Source: Lewinellaceae bacterium
GTDB lineage: Bacteria > Bacteroidota > Bacteroidia > Chitinophagales > Saprospiraceae
Length of the DNA stretch: 64,000 bases
NCBI GenBank assembly: GCA_016713985.1
Contig: JADJOD010000018.1
Span: 115,438-179,437 of the forward strand
Reading direction: 5' to 3'
The position numbers were made by a program, and so were the translations under genes. This document shows, one piece after another, positions 25,793 through 34,374 of the stretch (position 1 is the stretch's first letter; the number at the start of each line of letters is the position of its first letter). The notes below the pieces were generated by a model. The model saw only the letters and a list, made by a program, of their open reading frames with translations. It was not told where the DNA came from and did not search any database.

Positions 25793-28021
25793 TTACTCCG
25801 ACTTCCCGATCAACTCCTTCCCCTGCCCGTTCTTCAGGCGTTGAAAGGTCTCGAACCCGCAGTCAAGAAATGCCTTGTACGCGGCGGGATCGTGGCCGTT
25901 AGGATAGTCGGTCGGTTTGTTCAGCAGGGTTTTGCCGTCGTTGTGCATGAGCACGTAGTAGGGTTGGGCGCTCATATTGAAGTTGTTCACCTGGAAAGCG
26001 CCCCATTTGCTGCCAACCGTGCGCAATTTTTGCCCCGTTTTTGGATCAAGCAGGTAGGCGAAGTCATTTTCCGGGAACAAACGCACTTTTTCGTCCACGT
26101 ACAGCGATACCACGATATAGTTGTTGCGCAGGTGGTCGATGATGCCCGGCAAGGGCCACACATTTTCTTCCATTTTGCGGCAATTCACGCAACCGTGGCC
26201 CGTGAAGTCGACAAACAGGGGTTTGTTCTGTTCTTTAGCGGCGGCCAGCGCCTCGTCGAAGTCGTGGTAACAATTCAGGTTGTGCGGGCATCCGGGACCT
26301 TTGTGCCTGGAATTATTTTCCGTTTCGTATTTATAACTGTAATGCACCGGCGGCGCCAGTCCACTCAGCAGCGACAACGACTGGTAATTGAATAAACCCC
26401 AGCCGACGTAAGCCGCAAAGGCGAGTGACGCGAGGCTGAGGGCCAAACGGCCGATACCGGGCCTGCCTTTGTTGCCTTTCCAGGGGATGATGCCGAGCTG
26501 GTACAGCCCCAGTACAAGCGCCAGCAGGAGCCACAGGGCCAAAAACGTTTCAAAACGCAGAATACCCCATTGTTCTGCCATATCGGCGGTGCTGAGGAAC
26601 TTGAGGGCCAGGGCCAGTTCCACAAGACCAAGGGTGATTTTCAGGTTGTCCATCCAGCCGCCCGATTTGGGCAGCGAGTTGAGCCAGCTGGGAAACATGG
26701 CGAACAGACCAAACGGCAGCGCCAGTCCCAGGCCGAATCCCAGCATACCGACCGCCGGTTTCTGCGGAATAAACCCCAAAATGGATGCGCCTTCATTCGT
26801 ACGCGCGGCCTCCACCAGCAAAGTGCCGACAATCGGGCCCGTGCAGGAAAAAGACACCAGTACCAGCGTAAACGCCATAAAAAAGGTGCCCACCAGTCCG
26901 CCGCGGTCGGCCATACGATCACTTTTGTTTACCCAGGACGAAGGCAGCGAAATTTCATAAAATCCGAAAAAGGAAAAGGCAAATACCACCAGCAGCACGA
27001 AGACGGACAGGTTGAAATACTTGTTCGTGCTCATGTCGTTGAGCGCCGTGGGGCCGAGTGCGGCGGTCACGGCCGAGCCTAAAGCCACAAAAATGAGCAC
27101 GATACTCGCGGCGTAAATAAATGCATTGCGCAGCCCCGTTTTGCGGTCTTTCGAACGTTTTACAAAAAAACTCACCGTCATCGGGATCATCGGGAACACA
27201 CAAGGTGTGAGCAAAGCGATGAGGCCGCCGATAAAACAAAACAGGAACAGGGAGACAAACGATGCGCCGTCGCCGCTGCCTTCCGACAAGTCGCCGCAGT
27301 TGCCGACAAACGTAGCGGCGTTGATTTCAGGGCGTTTGGAATAAAAAAAACCTTTAAAATTCGCGTCGTCGGGGGCTTGGACGCCCGGCGTGGCGGCAGT
27401 GCCGGTGTTTTCGGACCCGGTAGCCGGCGCTCCCGCAGGACCGGGTATGGCCGGTGTTGCGGCTCCCTGGTCGCCGCCGTTGGTTGCAGGCTCCTGTTTC
27501 GCCGGGGTTTCCGGTGTGGTTCCGGCCGGGGCGCTGCCGCAGTTGCTCAACGCGCCGATTTTGAACGAAAAGTCCACATCCTTGGGTGAAAGACAACGTT
27601 CGTCGTTGCACGACATGTAATTCACGTACCCGACAATGGGTTTCGAGGGGTCGATAACCTCCACCCGCTGGGTAAATACGGCCTTGTGTTTGAACTTGGT
27701 GACGGTCACGTCAAACACCTTGTCGTGCCCTTTGATGATCTCGCCACTTTCCGCCGCTTTGCCCACCAGTTTGAAGTTGGACTTCTGGTCGAAAGTAAGG
27801 GTGGTCGGAATGGGGCCGTCGTCACTTTCCGCAAACTGGGAATAGGTATACCAGCCGTCTTCAATCGTGCCGGTTAGGATCAGGTCGACCTGGCAATTAC
27901 CGGCGTCTTTGGTGGTAAAAGACCATTTAACCGGGTCTTCCGGCTTTTGGCCGGTTACGGCAGTTGCCAGGAGCATCGAAATGCCGGCAAGCAGGGAGGC
28001 GCGGATGATAGCGTACATCAT
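25793..28021 (-). CDS. dsbD: DsbD-type thiol:disulfide interchange protein
   Basis: About 742 residues: signal peptide, an N-terminal DsbD-alpha-like domain (WSFTTKDAGNCQVDLILTG, Cys pair MSCNDERC), a Pro/Gly/Ala-rich linker, a central eight-helix domain with LTPCVFPMIPMTVSFF and FSCTGPIVGTLL carrying the two membrane cysteines, and a C-terminal thioredoxin-like domain with GHGCVNCRKMEENVW (CVNC). It carries electrons from the cytoplasm to periplasmic thiols and may serve cytochrome c maturation for the nearby haem lipoproteins. Start at the first of two adjacent ATGs next to the signal peptide. It converges with the upstream T9SS cargo gene. Confidence 0.93.
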   Translation of the reverse strand: MMYAIIRASLLAGISMLLATAVTGQKPEDPVKWSFTTKDAGNCQVDLILTGTIEDGWYTYSQFAESDDGPIPTTLTFDQKSNFKLVGKAAESGEIIKGHDKVFDVTVTKFKHKAVFTQRVEVIDPSKPIVGYVNYMSCNDERCLSPKDVDFSFKIGALSNCGSAPAGTTPETPAKQEPATNGGDQGAATPAIPGPAGAPATGSENTGTAATPGVQAPDDANFKGFFYSKRPEINAATFVGNCGDLSEGSGDGASFVSLFLFCFIGGLIALLTPCVFPMIPMTVSFFVKRSKDRKTGLRNAFIYAASIVLIFVALGSAVTAALGPTALNDMSTNKYFNLSVFVLLVVFAFSFFGFYEISLPSSWVNKSDRMADRGGLVGTFFMAFTLVLVSFSCTGPIVGTLLVEAARTNEGASILGFIPQKPAVGMLGFGLGLALPFGLFAMFPSWLNSLPKSGGWMDNLKITLGLVELALALKFLSTADMAEQWGILRFETFLALWLLLALVLGLYQLGIIPWKGNKGRPGIGRLALSLASLAFAAYVGWGLFNYQSLSLLSGLAPPVHYSYKYETENNSRHKGPGCPHNLNCYHDFDEALAAAKEQNKPLFVDFTGHGCVNCRKMEENVWPLPGIIDHLRNNYIVVSLYVDEKVRLFPENDFAYLLDPKTGQKLRTVGSKWGAFQVNNFNMSAQPYYVLMHNDGKTLLNKPTDYPNGHDPAAYKAFLDCGFETFQRLKNGQGKELIGKSE

Positions 28022-28503
28022 ATATGCGGATGGTTTTGATAGCAGACTCCGGAGCACGAACGCCGGACAATAACAAACCGGATTAACAAGTGTTTGAACT
28101 GTCGCTAAACGTCTGAATTCCAGGGATTGGTACAGGCAACGGTTTTCAGACTGCAAAGAAACATTGTTTTCCCCTGTCGCTGCTTTCTTCGGGCGGTATT
28201 AATACAACATTAACCGCTTCAAATGTCCGCCGGAAGCCAAAAACGCCCTTGCGTCATTCAACGTCCTTGCGCGCGCTGCCAGGGTATTTTACAAGCAAAG
28301 GGCGCGAAGAAAAAACCGGGAAGGTGTAAAGATTTGATTTTCAGTGCTTTGCGGCGTTGCAGAAACTTTGCGACCTGGCGTGGCATAAAAATGTTCCGCA
28401 GGGCCTGCTTGCGCCATTTTGTACCCCAAACCCTGCCTGCGGCGCGGCACGGATTCGGCCATAAAATTATATGCGCCAGGTTTTTTTTTCCCGGAAACAA
28501 TTT
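28022..28503. other. Intergenic region between dsbD and rpmH
   Basis: About 480 bp with no convincing gene. It contains CTTTGCGG/GTTGCAG/CTTTGCG units around 28348-28372, of the same degenerate-repeat character as other leaders in this window. The short open frames here are compositionally unlike the real genes. Confidence 0.5.
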
Positions 28504-28511
28504 TACCTTTG
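28504..28511 (+). promoter_or_regulatory. -7 element of rpmH
   Basis: TACCTTTG matches TAnnTTTG. A T-run (28481-28489) occupies the -33 position at 19-bp spacing. The rpmH start is 43 bp downstream. Confidence 0.6.
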
Positions 28512-28554
28512 CGCTCCATTTTGAATAGCATTACACATCCATATTTGATCAGCG

Positions 28555-28710
28555 ATGAAACGTACCTACCAACCGTCCCGCCGCGCCCGTAAGAACAAGC
28601 ATGGCTTTCGCGAGCGCATGGAATCTAAAAACGGTCGTAAAGTCCTCTCGCGCCGCCGCAAACAAGGCCGCTGGAAACTCAGCGTTTCCGACGAAAGACG
28701 CCTGAAATAA
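28555..28710 (+). CDS. rpmH: 50S ribosomal protein L34
   Basis: 51 residues, MKRTYQPSRRARKNKHGFRE..NGRKVLSRRRKQGRWKLSVSDE, the full L34 pattern. Short and highly basic. It is followed by a terminator and then rnpA, the conserved rpmH-rnpA order near many origins of replication. Confidence 0.97.
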   Translation: MKRTYQPSRRARKNKHGFRERMESKNGRKVLSRRRKQGRWKLSVSDERRLK

Positions 28711-28762
28711 ACAGCTGCGATGCACAGCAGGCTGTTCGTATTTATAGAATAAGCCGCATTCC

Positions 28763-28804
28763 AACCCGTCCTACGGCCATAAACCGGAGGACGGGTTTCT
28801 TTTG
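28763..28804 (+). terminator. Terminator/attenuator between rpmH and rnpA
   Basis: A perfect 10-bp stem AACCCGTCCT / AGGACGGGTT with a 15-nt loop is followed by TCTTTT. It ends 40 bp before the rnpA start, so it would lower rnpA read-through relative to rpmH. Confidence 0.75.
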
Positions 28805-28843
28805 TAGCGCCCACAATGCGGTAAATCTTATTTTCGCCCCCGT

Positions 28844-29200
28844 ATGCCCACGTTTACCAGACAAGAGCGGCTCAAAAGCCGGAAAGTGATCGGCAGTTTG
28901 TTCCGGGGCGGCTATGCTTTTATGGCATACCCGCTGCGGGTGGTATGGCAGGAAGCAGCAGCGCCGGCCGGTGTACAGATCGCCGTTTCGGTGCCGAAAC
29001 GGACGTTCAAAACGGCGGTGCAACGCAACCTGTTGAAACGCAGGATCCGGGCCGCTTACCAGGCGCACAAACACGAACTCTGCGAAAAACTCGCCGGCCG
29101 GAACATTGCTTTTATGCTGATGTACGTGGCCAAAGAAGAACTTCCGTTCGCCGAAATAACATCGGGGATCGCAAAGATGATCCGGAAATTTCCGGGTTAA
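28844..29200 (+). CDS. rnpA: Ribonuclease P protein component
   Basis: 118 residues with the RnpA signature: RLKSRKVIGSLFRGG at the N terminus and AVSVPKRTFKTAVQRNLLKRRIRAAYQ (the RNR motif is QRNLLKRRIR). It helps RNase P RNA bind pre-tRNA. Position behind rpmH supports the call. yidD and yidC, often next in this cluster, lie 13 and 25 kb away. Confidence 0.95.
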   Translation: MPTFTRQERLKSRKVIGSLFRGGYAFMAYPLRVVWQEAAAPAGVQIAVSVPKRTFKTAVQRNLLKRRIRAAYQAHKHELCEKLAGRNIAFMLMYVAKEELPFAEITSGIAKMIRKFPG

Positions 29201-29223
29201 ACGTATATGCACAACCCGACCGT

Positions 29224-29898
29224 ATGATTTTTCCCATCGGAGACGACAACATCGAAAGTGGCCGCCCGCCTGTTTTCAGTTACGGTTTTCTTGTACTGAA
29301 CATCGGTGTGTTTTTGCTCCAGGTGTCGCTTCCCGGGGCAATGCAGGCTTCTTTTGTCGAATCCTGGGGCGCAATTCCTTTTGAGATTGCGCAGGGAACC
29401 GACCTGCAAACGTTGTTTACCAGCATTTTCCTGCACGGAAGTTGGGTGCATTTGCTCAGCAACATGCTGTATCTCTGGATTTTTGCCGACAACATAGAAG
29501 CGGTGGTGGGAAATGTACGTTTTGCCGTCTTTTATCTTTTCGGCGGCATTATCGCGGGATTGACGCAGGTCGCCTTCGATCCGGGCAGCGGTGTGCCTTG
29601 TGTGGGCGCCAGCGGCGCCATTGCGGCGGTTATGGGCGCTTATGTGGTCATGTTTCCCGGTTCCCGCGTCAAAATGCTGTTGTTGATCTTTTTTATCATT
29701 TTTTACGTCCCGTCCTGGGTGTTTTTGGGCGTCTGGTTCCTGCAACAAATCCTGTCCGGTTTGAAGTGCTTCGGCATGAGCCGGGAAGATGCGGGAGGGA
29801 TCGCCTGGTGGGCGCATATCGGCGGATTTCTTTACGGATTGCTGATGGGTTTGTATTTCCGGAATACCTTTCACACCCGGCATATCCGCCTGCGTTGA
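29224..29898 (+). CDS. Rhomboid-family intramembrane serine protease
   Basis: 224 residues with six hydrophobic segments. Catalytic serine motif is GASGAIAAVMGAY and the histidine is in WWAHIGGFLYG; HGSWVHLLSNMLYLWIF matches the helix-2 HxxxN region. The ATG at 29224 starts MIFPIGDDN, the usual N-terminus in this family; the start is 23 bp after rnpA. Confidence 0.92.
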   Translation: MIFPIGDDNIESGRPPVFSYGFLVLNIGVFLLQVSLPGAMQASFVESWGAIPFEIAQGTDLQTLFTSIFLHGSWVHLLSNMLYLWIFADNIEAVVGNVRFAVFYLFGGIIAGLTQVAFDPGSGVPCVGASGAIAAVMGAYVVMFPGSRVKMLLLIFFIIFYVPSWVFLGVWFLQQILSGLKCFGMSREDAGGIAWWAHIGGFLYGLLMGLYFRNTFHTRHIRLR

Positions 29899-30034
29899 TG
29901 ATATTTCCGGTCCCCCTTTTTTCCGGTTCGGAGGCTTTTTTTACCGGTTCGGTTGATTCGGGACATCCCGGGCAGGTTTTTAACCGTTTATCCGGGTAGC
30001 AATTATTGCCAGATCATTCAACATCAATATTACT

Positions 30035-30400
30035 GTGAAAATAATCTTTTCCCTTTTCGGGTTTGTTTTTCTGAGCGCCTGTATTCGCCAACCCGTAGAC
30101 CCCACTGCCGATCTTCCCGTCATATCGTACCAAACGGAAGTGTCCCCGATCATCAGCGCCAACTGCGCGTTATCCGGCTGCCATGCTGCGAATGACCGGG
30201 AATTTCCACTTACAAATTACGATGAAGTGATGGAAAATTGCAGTGTGACACCCGGCAAGCCGCACGACAGCGATTTGTATGAGGTGATCCGGCTGTACAC
30301 CGGCGAACGCGCGATGCCACCCAAGCCGAACGAACCGCTTACGGATGAGCAGATCGGTACCATTTACGTGTGGATCCTGCAAGGGGCGAAAAACAACTGA
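30035..30400 (+). CDS. Haem-binding-type lipoprotein (CX4CH), cytochrome c-like
   Basis: 121 residues from a GTG start. Lipobox FLSAC (Cys16). The mature part is PIISANCALSGCHAAND (C44-x4-C49-H50) and ends with AMPPKPNEPLTDEQIGTIYVWILQGA, the pattern of planctomycete-type cytochrome c domains, where the MPP methionine can be an axial ligand. The CX4CH spacing is atypical, so haem attachment is inferred, not shown. First gene of a five-gene same-strand cluster. Confidence 0.75.
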   Translation: MKIIFSLFGFVFLSACIRQPVDPTADLPVISYQTEVSPIISANCALSGCHAANDREFPLTNYDEVMENCSVTPGKPHDSDLYEVIRLYTGERAMPPKPNEPLTDEQIGTIYVWILQGAKNN

Positions 30401-30430
30401 TTTTCTCACAAAACTGATTATCCGTTCATT

Positions 30431-30829
30431 ATGAAATTACCCGTTTATCTTCTAATCCTTGCCGCCGGGTTTGTTGGGGCTTTTTTACCGGGTTGTTATT
30501 ACGATAATAACGAGGAATTACACCCCGAACTGTTGCTCGACGGCAATTGCGACACCACAGTAGTCATCAAATACAGTACTGATATTCAACCGATTCTCAA
30601 TAACTCCTGCGGGGCCAATAACTCCTGTCACAACGCTTTTTCAACAAGCGGCGTGACCCTGGGCGATTACAACGGAACCCGTTCGGTGGCGGTCAGCGGC
30701 AAACTCTGGAGCGCCATTGTATGGGATGGCAATGCCTCGCAAATGCCGCAGGGCAGTTCTTCGAAGATCAACGATTGTTACCAGGCCAAAATCAGGAAGT
30801 GGATTGATGAAGGGACGCCGGACAACTGA
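30431..30829 (+). CDS. Cytochrome c-like lipoprotein (CX5CH)
   Basis: 132 residues; lipobox FLPGC (Cys22). It contains DIQPILNNSCGANNSCHNAF (C60-x5-C66-H67) and the C-terminal MPQGSSSKINDCYQAKIRKWIDEGTP, parallel to the domain in its neighbours. Five residues between the cysteines is unusual for c-type haem sites; it may be a divergent cytochrome or a haemless relative. Confidence 0.72.
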   Translation: MKLPVYLLILAAGFVGAFLPGCYYDNNEELHPELLLDGNCDTTVVIKYSTDIQPILNNSCGANNSCHNAFSTSGVTLGDYNGTRSVAVSGKLWSAIVWDGNASQMPQGSSSKINDCYQAKIRKWIDEGTPDN

Positions 30830-30878
30830 TCTGCTTGCTATCGATTTTTACCTACCGCTGTTTGAATTCTCTCATATT

Positions 30879-31763
30879 ATGAAACGATATACCGTATTTG
30901 CAGGCTTGTGGCTGGCGCTGGCGGGTGGTTTGTTCGCCCAGGACGACGACCTGTTGAAAGGGCTGGAACCCGAAATCACCAATGATTTTGTTCTGGCAAC
31001 GTTTAAAGGCACACGCCTGATCAACCTGCATACGTTGGAGGTACCGGGCCGCCGCACCCTCGATTTTCGTATTTCACACCGCTTCGGGCCGCTCAACAGC
31101 GGCTGGTACGATTTTTTCGGCCTCGATGGCGGCGCCAGTATCCGGATCGGGCTGGAGTACAGCCCCGACGGCAGGCTTTGTTTCGGCGTGGGGCGCACCT
31201 CTTATGAAAAAATGCTGGATGGTTTTTTGAAGTACCGCCTGTTGCGGCAACGCGAATCGGGCTGGTCGCCCGTCAGCATCACCCTGTTTTCCAGCGCATT
31301 TGCCACCATGCAACGCGATGTAAACAAGGAAGCCAACGGGTTTGACAAATACGAACCGTACTCCAACCGGCTTTCTTTTGCAAATCAGATCATTATAGGC
31401 CGCAAATTTTCCGACCGTTTTTCCCTGCAAATTGCCCCCACGATGGTGCATTACAACCTGGCGGAGCATATTTCCGATAAAAACGACGTTTATTTACTAA
31501 CCGCCGCCACCCGGTTCAAATTCACCAAAAGGCTGGCGCTGACCCTGGAATACGGCTGGCGAGCGACAGGATATTCCCGCCAGAAGTATTACGACAGTTT
31601 GGGCATTGGAATCGACATCGAGACCGGCGGCCACGTATTTCAACTGTTCGCCACCAATTCACTCGGACTGGTGGAAAACCAGTTCCTGGCCCACACCACC
31701 GATAAGTGGTCCGACATGGGTATCCGGTTCGGGTTCAACGTATCCCGGGTGTTTTCACTGTAA
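30879..31763 (+). CDS. DUF5777 beta-barrel protein
   Basis: 294 residues, signal peptide MKRYTVFAGLWLALAGGLFA. Alternating strands such as RTLDFRISHRFGPLNSGWYDFFGLDGGASIRIGLEY and a closing aromatic (VSRVFSL) indicate an outer-membrane beta barrel; the first strands match DUF5777. It sits between cytochrome-like lipoproteins and YceI, an arrangement I have seen in Bacteroidota. The ATG at 30879 starts the signal peptide. Confidence 0.8.
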   Translation: MKRYTVFAGLWLALAGGLFAQDDDLLKGLEPEITNDFVLATFKGTRLINLHTLEVPGRRTLDFRISHRFGPLNSGWYDFFGLDGGASIRIGLEYSPDGRLCFGVGRTSYEKMLDGFLKYRLLRQRESGWSPVSITLFSSAFATMQRDVNKEANGFDKYEPYSNRLSFANQIIIGRKFSDRFSLQIAPTMVHYNLAEHISDKNDVYLLTAATRFKFTKRLALTLEYGWRATGYSRQKYYDSLGIGIDIETGGHVFQLFATNSLGLVENQFLAHTTDKWSDMGIRFGFNVSRVFSL

Positions 31764-31789
31764 TTTTTATGTTTAAATCCCTCGTTTCC

Positions 31790-32533
31790 ATGCGCAATAT
31801 CATTTTTGCATTTTTCGCGATTGTTTTTCTGGCCGGAATCTTCCTGCCGTCGTGCCGTCACGAACTGGTGCTTCCCTTCACGGACGACCCAACGGATACC
31901 GTTCCGCCACCGCCGGTGGATACCGCCGATTATTCCGGCGTTCCCTGCGACCCCGATACGGTGTATTTTCAAAACCAGGTACTGCCTTTGCTGGTCTCTC
32001 AATGCGCCAAATCCGGCTGCCACGACGTGCAGTCGCATGAAGAAGGGGTGGTGCTGGTTGACTATCAACGTGTTATGAATACCGGTGAGGTAAAACCTTT
32101 CGATCCTTCAGACAGTGAGCTGTACAAAGTGCTTTTTAAAACCGATCCGGAAGAACGTATGCCACCTGCGCCCAATTCCCCTTTGACCACCGAGCAAAAA
32201 GACCTGATCAAAAAATGGATCGAACAAGGCGCCCAGAATAACTCCTGTAACGAAAGCTACGGCAGTTGTGACACGACCAACGTGACATATACTAATTTTG
32301 TGGGCGCACTTATGGCCAACCGCTGCACCGGCTGCCACGGCGGCGCCAACCCTTCGGGCGGGTTAAAACTGACCAATTATGCGGAAACTAAGGCCAGCGC
32401 GCTGAGTGGAAAACTTTACGGGACGGTTGCCCGGTTGCCCGGCTACGTCGCCATGCCGCAAGGCGGGGCAGCGTTGTCGGATTGTTATGTCGCCAAGATC
32501 AAAAACTGGGTTGATAATGGCGCGCCACAATAA
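31790..32533 (+). CDS. Two-domain cytochrome c-like lipoprotein
   Basis: 247 residues; signal and lipobox FLPSC. Domain 1 has LPLLVSQCAKSGCHD (CX4CH) and MPPAPNSPLTTEQKDLIKKWIEQGA; domain 2 has LMANRCTGCHGG (canonical CX2CH) and MPQGGAALSDCYVAKIKNWVDNGAP. It looks like a fusion of the two lipoprotein types encoded just upstream (30035 and 30431). ATG at 31769 is an alternative start. Confidence 0.8.
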   Translation: MRNIIFAFFAIVFLAGIFLPSCRHELVLPFTDDPTDTVPPPPVDTADYSGVPCDPDTVYFQNQVLPLLVSQCAKSGCHDVQSHEEGVVLVDYQRVMNTGEVKPFDPSDSELYKVLFKTDPEERMPPAPNSPLTTEQKDLIKKWIEQGAQNNSCNESYGSCDTTNVTYTNFVGALMANRCTGCHGGANPSGGLKLTNYAETKASALSGKLYGTVARLPGYVAMPQGGAALSDCYVAKIKNWVDNGAPQ

Positions 32534-32634
32534 TATCACAATGATTATCAATGATTTGTAAATGACGGTGACAGAATAATAACCACTCGTCTTAAACATA
32601 CAAAACACAAACTTTCACACTTAAACTGATCATT

Positions 32635-33198
32635 ATGTTTCGTAATCGCTCATGGTTTGTCCTCTTTGTCGCTCTGATCGCGCCTGCTTTGCTGCCGGCA
32701 CAACGCCTGTTCACCCGCGACGCTAAAGTATATTTTGACGCTACTTCCAAAAATTCCCCGGAGCGTATCGAAGCTACGGCAAAAAGTGGCACGCTGGTGA
32801 TCGACGTTGCCACGAGCAAACTGGAAGCGGCCATCCTGGTAAAAAGTTTTCTGTTCGAAAAATCGCTCATGCAGGAGCATTTTAACGAAAACTATATGGA
32901 AAGCAGCAAATACCCCAAGGCCACCTTCAAGGGAAAATTCGAAGATGCTTCCAAGGTGAATTTTGGCCAGGACGGCACTTACAGCCCGACCATTTCCGGC
33001 GACCTCACCGTTCACGGCGTGACCAAACAAGTAAAAGTGCCCATCAAAGTCACGGTCAAAAGTGGAAAAGCAAACGCTTCGGCAACCTTCACCATCGTGC
33101 TGGCGGATTATGGCATTTCCATTCCGTCCGTGGTGAGTGATAAATTGGGGAAAGAAGCCAAAATCACCATCGACGCAACGCTGGAGCCGATGAAATAA
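32635..33198 (+). CDS. YceI-family protein
   Basis: 187 residues, signal peptide MFRNRSWFVLFVALIAPALLPA. The YceI lipocalin-like barrel is visible in KVYFDATSKNSPERIEATA, HFNENYMESSKYPKATFKGKF and GDLTVHGVTKQVKVPIKV. The family binds isoprenoids or lipids in the periplasm and often accompanies cytochromes. Last gene of the cluster; converges with the M48 gene 14 bp away. Confidence 0.92.
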   Translation: MFRNRSWFVLFVALIAPALLPAQRLFTRDAKVYFDATSKNSPERIEATAKSGTLVIDVATSKLEAAILVKSFLFEKSLMQEHFNENYMESSKYPKATFKGKFEDASKVNFGQDGTYSPTISGDLTVHGVTKQVKVPIKVTVKSGKANASATFTIVLADYGISIPSVVSDKLGKEAKITIDATLEPMK

Positions 33199-33212
33199 AC
33201 GCCTCTCGGTGT

Positions 33213-34280
33213 TCACCGTTGTTTCAATTCCTGCCAGATTTGCTGCAATTCGGGTGAAATAATGCCCGCTCCGGCGTTTTTCGATCGGATCAGGTCTTCC
33301 GTAGTTTGAATCCGATCTGTGATACCCGGGTGGGTGCTGAGGAAAGTGGGCACCAGCTCTCCGTCCGCCGCCGTCGTGTTCATTTTTCGAAAAAGGTCGG
33401 GCATTCCCCGCAGGGGGATTCGGGCCGCAGCCATCAGTTCAAGCCCCTTTTCATCGGCTTCCTGTTCCAGGCTGCGGGAATAGGCCAGTCCGGCGAGTTG
33501 CTCGCCGTGTTGCGCCACAATCGTGGAGACATCGCCGTAATTTCCCAATACAATGCTGAAAAGCAGGTTATTGGCCAAACCCCTGAAAAGGGTGCGGGTA
33601 GAGTGTTTCCACTGGATATGGCTGGCTTCGTGCGCCAGCAGTGCGGCTAATTGTTCGGGCGCATCCATGATGCCGATCATGCTGTCGAACACCACGATGT
33701 GGCCGCCGGGCAGGGCGAATGCATTTACCACCGGTTCGTTTACGACGCTGATCCGTATATCGTAATCGCTTTCAAAGGCCAAAGCGTCGTAAAACTGCTG
33801 TACGATGCGGGTTTTGGCGCTGTCGACCCGGTAGATGGAGCCGACGGACTGAAACCAGGCTTCACCGATTTGTTTTTCCACGTCGGAGGGCACTTTTTGA
33901 GCGGCGCGTTCGGCCAGAACGGGCAACAGCCAGCTGTACAAACCCCAGATCGGAAGTATGATCAGTGCAAAGGAAATCAGGCATCCACCCACGCCGATAC
34001 GGTCGAAAAAGGTCTGTTGAAACAGTTTGTTTTTGGGAAAACTGCGCTCCAGCGCGCTGCGGAAGCTGGGTTCCGTCACCTCAAGGAACCGGCGGCCGTT
34101 TTGAAGAATGACCGAGCCGTCGTCCAGGGCCCGGGCGCTGTCGATATCCGGAAGTGTCCAGTCCAGTATCCGGCTGTCGGCCAGTTCAATAAACAATACC
34201 CCCGGTCCGGGTCGCACCACTACGGGTGCGCTGGCGCCGGAATTGCGATCGTGCAGGATGGCTTTAAAACCGCTTGGCAT
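33213..34280 (-). CDS. M48-family metalloprotease
   Basis: 355 residues. An N-terminal soluble part is followed by a membrane helix (VGGCLISFALIILPIWGLYSWLL) and an M48 domain: zinc motif LLAHEASHIQWKH (HExxH) and SLEQEADEKGLEL carrying the third ligand. SVVNEPVVNAFALPGGHIVVF is diagnostic. Such enzymes degrade damaged envelope proteins (BepA/HtpX relatives). Confidence 0.9.
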   Translation of the reverse strand: MPSGFKAILHDRNSGASAPVVVRPGPGVLFIELADSRILDWTLPDIDSARALDDGSVILQNGRRFLEVTEPSFRSALERSFPKNKLFQQTFFDRIGVGGCLISFALIILPIWGLYSWLLPVLAERAAQKVPSDVEKQIGEAWFQSVGSIYRVDSAKTRIVQQFYDALAFESDYDIRISVVNEPVVNAFALPGGHIVVFDSMIGIMDAPEQLAALLAHEASHIQWKHSTRTLFRGLANNLLFSIVLGNYGDVSTIVAQHGEQLAGLAYSRSLEQEADEKGLELMAAARIPLRGMPDLFRKMNTTAADGELVPTFLSTHPGITDRIQTTEDLIRSKNAGAGIISPELQQIWQELKQR

Positions 34281-34313
34281 GATTCAGGAGATTGCATAAT
34301 GCTAAAATTGATC

Positions 34314-34342
34314 TTTGCGTTGTGTTTCGGATTGCTATTTTG
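34314..34342 (+). promoter_or_regulatory. Promoter of the secreted metalloprotease
   Basis: TTTG (34314-34317), 18 bp, then TATTTTG (34336-34342), a near match to TAnnTTTG. It lies 33 bp before the proposed start and supports ATG 34375 over an upstream in-frame ATG at 34315. Confidence 0.5.
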
Positions 34343-34374
34343 TCGGTTTTAATCCAATTGCAACACTCACTTTT

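Noticed and set aside
28223..28528. Open frames in the dsbD-rpmH gap
   Set aside because: Basic/Cys-rich composition, overlapping in both strands, and no family resemblance.
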